Assembly (NCBI GenBank): GCA_031308135.1
Contig: JAHLJT010009436.1
Location: forward strand, 217,573,286-217,637,285
Reading direction: 5' to 3'
Length of the DNA: 64,000 bases
Origin: Acheta domesticus
Taxonomy: Eukaryota > Arthropoda > Insecta > Orthoptera > Gryllidae
The position numbers were made by a program, and so were the translations under genes. Position 1 is the stretch's first letter. Each line of letters starts with the position of its first letter. The notes beneath the pieces were generated by a model. It was not told where the DNA came from and ran no database searches. It saw only the letters and a program-made list of their open reading frames with translations. Positions 58,385-64,000 of the stretch are shown piece after piece.

Positions 58385-58641
58385 TATACTGCGATTTTTC
58401 TGAGAGCGACTCTCAAGGAAACTCAAATCCCATCTTCGCGATGGAATATGTCACGGCATTTCGCGTCTTTCTCAGCCGTTCCGCTAGATTTCGCACGATC
58501 GCGACCGTATGAAGCAGTTCTTGCGATCATGCGACTTCTACAGGCAAGACCGAGAAAAGACGCGAAATGCCGTGACATATTCCATCGCGAAGATGGGATT
58601 TGAGTTTCCTTGAGAGTCGCTCTTAGAAAAATCTCAGTATA
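58385..58641. mobile_element. Fold-back MITE, copy 2, 257 bp
   Basis: Two arms of nearly 100 bp are almost perfect inverses. The left has 'gcgactctcaaggaaactca', 'cccatcttcgcgatgga' and 'atttcgcgtctttctc'; the right has the same reversed. The central loop carries 'gatcgcgaccgtatgaagca'. The ends are tatactg/cagtata. It is the same family as 18480-18716. No transposase inside. The near-identity of the arms suggests a fairly young copy or arm-to-arm conversion. Confidence 0.9.
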
Positions 58642-61163
58642 ATCTCATAACGTGGGCATGCGGAAGCCCGTGTGAAGCAACAGAGCGAACCGATGGAGCT
58701 TCATCTTTATCTCTTATCCCAACGCATGTAATGTAATTTGTTGTAAACTTCATTTGACAGTTTGTGTAATTGCCTTCTTTCTCTTTCCCAGGGGCGGCTA
58801 TTCAGGAGAAGAAGATCCTAGAAGCACTTCACCAATATTTATATAAGAATTTTTAAATGTGTTTTCCTTATCACATACTGCAAGTATGTTGGTTTTAATA
58901 GAAAAAAGTTAGAGTATTTTTGAATCACACGGGCGAAAACTCTACTGGGCAGTTAAAACTCACGAAGGTGCCGGGTGAGTGCGCCACCGGCCACTCTGGC
59001 CATTGAAGTAAAGTAAGCTGCCTTTTAATCCGTGTCAACCTCCAAGATGCGGCTTGCCTCGGCGGTTGCTGCGACATCCGTGACGTCACTCGCGTTAACA
59101 GCTGGGACCACGCCGCTGCTGTCGAGCTGGTGACGTATAGGCTAAAGAAATGTGATTATTCTTCAGTAAGAAATTCGTTCGTATCGCGCTTATTTAATAG
59201 TGCAGTGGTGTTTAAAATACGAATCCTAGTTGCTCACATGCTTCATACGTTTGGTGACCACTGATGTAGAGTATTATATTAGAAATGCCATTTTCATGTT
59301 GGAACTATTAAGATAAGGAAGTTTTATTTTGTGGGTGCCCTACAGAATCTCTCTAAATATTTAGTACAAAAGTTAAACATTCCTGAAAATGCTACAAATT
59401 ATTACAAACTAAAATTATTACCTTACTTTCAAATGATTATGATTAAAGACCGATTTTTTATGCAGTAAAACTCTCTAAAACGTGCAGTAAAAACACCAAA
59501 ACGTGCAAAAACATACAACAAAAAACTTTGGAAAACAGTGTTATTCAGCCTAAAAACTCTAGTTAATCCACTTATCAACTTCGATTTTGGGCATGATTTT
59601 TAAGGTGAATGAAATATTATGATTTTGGTGTTTTATTACAATGTTTGAACATATTCAAACAAACCATATTTAACATTTTAAGTATTATTCGCATACAAAA
59701 TTAAATTAGCATAAAAATACAAAAAAGTAAATACAAATATACCTTCAGAAATCGAAAAGAATTAAGTTACAGAAGAAATGTAAATTAATGAAAACAATTA
59801 AGAACAATTATGTATATTTACCCATTATTTTCTGAGAAATTATTATATCTTCTATCAACTTTCAGACAGAAAAACTTCGTTCTACATTTGCACTTGACTG
59901 TGTGCCGAACGTCGCTCTGAACGTCCGTATGTACGCAGCTAAAAGCGGTCAAAAAACTGCATTTATTCTCTCTAGTACCTCGGAGAGCAACATTTCTGCC
60001 AAGGTTCAATCCTGTTTCAAGTTAGCAAAGATAGATGCAGTTATATGGGAATTCTGATTTCAGTTATGATTTAAGGAATTCCTGTGGTTGTGTTCCTGTC
60101 TATCTCAACAGAAATTGTTTTCTTAGACATACTTGATTTTCAACAATAAACGCAACGTTTAGAACAGAAAAGGATTTACCGCTCTGTTGAATAGAACTCG
60201 ATCGTTGCCTAAACACGGCAGAGCATTAAAATGCACATAATATTAATTTATGATATAAGAGAGTAAAATAAGATTTTATTTGCGAGTGCATACTTTGGGT
60301 CCCGATGGGAAGATAAGAGGCCAAGGGGGCTAATTTTCACGAGTAGTAAACATTTTTACTCTCGAATGTCGTAAATTCTTTTATTCCTTACTACATTTTT
60401 CAAAATTTCTTCACTTATTCATGTATCATTATAGCTTTTTCTGTTGTCGCCATTTAATTCTTTGCTCTTTTGTTGTCAATATTAAATAAATATAATTTCT
60501 TGATCGTGAATGTGTTGTTATAGAAATAGTGAATTAAAACTTCTAACAGTTAATTTTTGTTAATTTACAAGAGAATAACAGAAGTATAGTTTATGCTGTC
60601 TCTGACACAAAGATAAATCACGGTTTAGAGAGATGTAAAGTATAAAATAAATTAATTGACTGCATACACAAAATCATAGACATCTATGATTTTGTACAAA
60701 CAGAATTTCGGTGGGTGATACGACAGATACATAGGATACACGGGTATCTTTGAGGAATTTTGTAATTCAGAATAAACTTCTTTTGCAGTTAATAAGGAAA
60801 CAGATGGATGAAAACATCACAGAAAAATCTGCAGCCTTGATGGACCTAAGGGTCGCTTTGGTGTGCAATAAATAAGCGATACGAGTTATTAACATAAGCA
60901 TGTGTAAATTTATATTTCCCTACTAGCTCTTCCCCTAACGTCACCGTCACGACCCGTCACTGGTCTTTCGAAGACACGTGCACGATTCGCCCCAGCAAGT
61001 AGTATAAAATCGTAAGAACAATAGAACGCAAAGTGCAATAATAACACGTACATATGAACCACTTCTCTGTATTTATGTTCACATGAAATTATTTCAGAAA
61101 TGAATGGACATGAGGTTTTGTGAGTTGGCGTATTTCTAACTCCTAATAAACAGCGAAATGAAC
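58642..61163. other. AT-rich DNA, no gene recognised
   Basis: Slightly GC-richer at 58930-59130. A perfect 28-bp palindrome-like pair 'aaaatcatagacatctatga' lies at 60669-60688 and continues. No exon or transposon recognised. Confidence 0.35.
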
Positions 61164-61166
61164 TTA

Positions 61167-61321
61167 GGGGCCGTCCATAAATTACGTAACGCAAACTTCG
61201 AGTATTTTCCATCCCCCTCTCCCCCCTTGTAACACCCCCTCGAACCCCTACATAACGCAGCGTAACATTGCCTCAGACCCCCTCCTCCCCCTTTAGCGTT
61301 AGGTAATTTATGGATGACCCC
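61167..61321 (+). mobile_element. Harbinger-like MITE, copy 3, with TTA duplication
   Basis: Ends GGGGCCGTCCATAAATTACG and its near-inverse, flanked by TTA on both sides (61164-61166, 61322-61324). Homologous throughout to 43684-43842 in the same orientation. The 3-bp TTA duplication is the PIF/Harbinger signature. Non-coding. Confidence 0.88.
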
Positions 61322-61324
61322 TTA

Positions 61325-62068
61325 AATTTTAGCCAAGAATTGCCAATAAGCATGGGATTTCCTGACAAGAGGGACATCGAGGACGGGGACGTATCTTCCC
61401 AAATATTTTCATGTACATCCTGTAGGTCTTTTTTGAATGAATATGCACTTTCAGATTAACGTAATATAATGATGCCATTGATCCAGCAATACATAGCATT
61501 CAAACCTGTGAAACGAAAATTTGATGTTCACAAAAGTGTTTTGTGATCCTCCATTGGTTAAAAATGCGTGAGAAAGAAATAGTATTCTGAGGATGCTTCT
61601 GAACTGGTGGACATACGACTACCGCAGCATTGCATCCTACAACTACTGCTTTAATCGCCAGCATTGCCGCCGCTATCGTTTCTCTGTCTATCGTTTATGT
61701 GGAATATACTATTTAAATTTTACCAGGTCCAGGAGATTTTTGGGTTTAACCTAAACTCTTTCATTACAGATTTTGTCTTCGGGAAGTAATAGAATGTAAT
61801 GTTCTCTTTTGGATATTCAACAGTGTTCACAGAAGCTTCAACACATCCCTTTACGTTGCTACTGCACGTTCAGTGTAGGATTTTCACATTTTGTTTATAC
61901 ATCTTCTGTCGTGGCAGAGAAAATAACTATCCGGCCACTCATTGCGAGAACAGTATCATTTCTGGAATGTTATCTTTCTTACACACATTACAAATTTCAT
62001 GAGGCAGATAGGACATGTTGGAATATTAATACTTTTTGGTCAACAGTAACCCTTCAGCGGTGGTACCT
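61325..62068. other. No gene recognised
   Basis: No exon or repeat identified. Confidence 0.4.
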
Positions 62069-62072
62069 TTAA

Positions 62073-62605
62073 CCCGGCAACGGATGGGTTAGGTCTGTGA
62101 GACTAACGACGTAACAAAAACTTCAGCCAATCACACACAGGTAATACCAGAAGCCTGTTCCTTTCTTTCGTGTAACTGTAATCGCGTAGGTACGTATTCG
62201 TATTTTTAGAATTATTTATTAAAGCGATATAGATAATTATGTTATTTTTATGTAGTATTACGTATAACTACGTGACGTATAACTACTGTAAATACTTACA
62301 TATAACTAAAGACAAATTCAACTGTAATTTCAGAAATGAGTACAACTTTTCAGTAGAATGACGAGGATGGTATTAGGGAGACCTCACTGTGCTCCATCTT
62401 CTATTTACAAAATATTTTTTGATAAGAATAAAAAATTATAATATATTAACAAATATGCTTTTTTTCATATCAAACTAACATAATGAAGTCCTCTAACAAT
62501 GATATAAATAAGATATTTGCTATGTAATTCTTGTTTTTTAATCCGAGCCTTTCAGACCCAGCTCATCAGTTCATGCTACATTTTTTTCACCCATCCGTCG
62601 CCGGG
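62073..62605. mobile_element. piggyBac MITE, 533 bp, with intact TTAA sites
   Basis: Flanked by TTAA at 62069-62072 and 62606-62609. The ends are CCCGGCAACGGATGGGT and the inverse of CCCGGCGACGGATGGGT, a 17-bp inverted repeat with one mismatch. The interior is AT-rich with no transposase. The ends are close to those of piggyBac-1 (CCCG...) only in the first bases, so it is a different family. Confidence 0.9.
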
Positions 62606-62609
62606 TTAA

Positions 62610-64000
62610 CAGTACCTTCAAACTACAAAATGGCTATCTGAGCTGTTTTGTTGTTGTTTTTGGAAGATTACTATTCTTCTACTCACCCGTTCCATTGAAA
62701 TTAGAAATAATGAAATAACAATAGCCTTGTCTTAGGGAAGAATACCACCTATAGGTTTACGAATTCTGTTCAGATCCTGCAGAGGAATAGCGACATTCCA
62801 TATTTAAGTGGTCGTGTTTTTTGCAGTTTCACTTCGCCTTGATATGCTTCATTCTCTTACAAAAGGATATACTGCCCGAGCAGAGAAAACTCATCATTAC
62901 AACGACAATTAAAATCTTTTCTGAGACGACTTCTTCTCTGTCCACAACAATAAGGTTCCCGACTAATTCAGACCGCTTCCTTATGTCTGTGGCAAATTCG
63001 ATCTTAAGCTACCACCTCTTTGGTGTCGTTCCTCTCATAAAATGGAGAACAAAGCTGCTTATTTCAGAGTTCAAATATTACCGTAGGTCAACAAAACATA
63101 GCAAAATTAATAGTAGCAAATCGACCATAAAGTTTGGAATTATTCACAACAATCCAATTTATTTCTCACAAATTGCTACTTACTGCTGTTATTTGCAACC
63201 GTTGTTATTTCTACTGTAGGGAAAATGAAGTTTATTCGCTGTAATACAATGAAAATGTTTTATAAGTGTTCATTACATTTCGTGTTCTTTCAAAGATTGT
63301 GAAACTATAAAGTCCGAAGTATCTGATTAAGCTGTTCTAATTTACTCAACTAATTTTCATGTCTTTGAACTGTAAGTTTAAAACATAATAACTGTAAGGT
63401 AATGGCGACTGTTTTGCTGAGACTAAAAAAGAATAAATTTGTTTTTAAACATTATGAATGAAGAGAAAGAAAGGAAACCTACTGAGCCTTGCGCTTCAGT
63501 ATGTTTCATTTCGGATTCAGTTTCTAAAGTACTCGGATGATCAGGATTGCTTTCAGCAATTCCCACAACCGAAGATGACTTCTTAGGCGCTAAGATATGT
63601 AGGGAAAATTGAAGTAAGTGGTAATTTTTCTAATAGCGAATGAACAACAGATAAGACGGAACCAAGAAACCAAGTACAGACGAGAGTAGAATAACTAGCT
63701 TGCCAAGACGTAGAGGGAAAAATAAACATTACTAATTATCAATGTGAAATTACCGGCAGACAATTCACGATAAGACGGGGGAGGAAGATGTAACACATGA
63801 GACGGAGAGCCACAATTCATTTTAGATAGTGAACCATTATTGTTAAACTTACACAGATCATGATCGTACACTTTGGTGAAAATATTATTTTCCAGCACTG
63901 AATTAACAGTATTATTTAACTTGATATGCAGTGATTCAGAAATTCAACGTGCAAGGTACAGCTGTTCTGTCTAGTATACTGGGATTATCAGAATCAAATT
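62610..64000. other. AT-rich DNA, no gene recognised
   Basis: A 132-codon plus frame (62821-63219) in AT-rich DNA is Ile/Ser/Thr/Lys-rich with no domain I recognise. Confidence 0.4.

Noticed and set aside
62821..63219. 132-codon plus frame as a possible small secreted or membrane protein
   Set aside because: AT-rich DNA commonly yields such frames; no domain, no repeated motif and no supporting context.

Overview
The window looks like animal nuclear DNA, most probably from an insect with a large, repeat-rich genome. The background is AT-rich (introns or intergenic DNA) and carries microsatellites, tRNA-headed SINEs, decayed LINEs and piggyBac, hAT and Harbinger-type DNA transposons. The LINE 3' coding ends and SINE heads resemble those I associate with polyneopteran insects such as cockroaches, termites or orthopterans. 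That taxonomic guess is low confidence. There is no operon, CRISPR array, rRNA gene or convincing intact host protein-coding gene. Every coding stretch I can assign is a broken transposon gene.

Layout. 1-11 kb: a SINE-1 copy, a 42-bp minisatellite (2.3-2.6 kb), a fragment of an old interspersed repeat ('repeat U', 4.7 kb), a small MITE (7.5 kb), a long SINE-1 copy (7.7-8.2 kb), a SINE-2 tail (9.4 kb) and a LINE 3' end (10.7-11.0 kb). 11-20 kb: a 152-bp hAT MITE, three CpG-rich islands, a SINE-2 copy, a fold-back MITE and a solo LTR with a 4-bp target duplication. 22-28 kb: three SINE pieces and two GC-rich islands, one of them very G-rich. 29-33.8 kb: a nested stack. Repeat U holds a small MITE and, separately, a piggyBac remnant flanked by TTAA. 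The piggyBac remnant is interrupted by a 3.1-kb hAT element with a perfect 8-bp target duplication. 34-39 kb: islands, SINE-1, a piggyBac-like MITE and an RTE-type LINE end. 41-47.5 kb: a dense transposon block with a fold-back element, a deleted Harbinger, a MITE, a second dead piggyBac, an I/jockey-type LINE end and a hAT MITE with a perfect 8-bp duplication. 47.6-58 kb: four GC-rich islands, two tandem units of repeat U and further SINE pieces. 58-64 kb: a second fold-back copy, a third copy of the small MITE and a TTAA-flanked piggyBac MITE.

The elements relate to each other in several ways. The 152-bp hAT MITE at 11.4 kb is an internal-deletion relative of the 3.1-kb hAT at 29.7 kb. The hAT MITE at 47.2 kb has a partial relative at 38.9 kb. 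The small Harbinger-like MITE occurs three times in two orientations. SINE-1 copies share one head and middle but carry at least two different 3' tails. About thirteen CpG-dense islands with no recognisable exon punctuate the AT-rich background; these are the main unexplained feature. They may be promoters or first exons of genes whose other exons lie elsewhere, or a local GC-biased process. Sequence alone does not decide.
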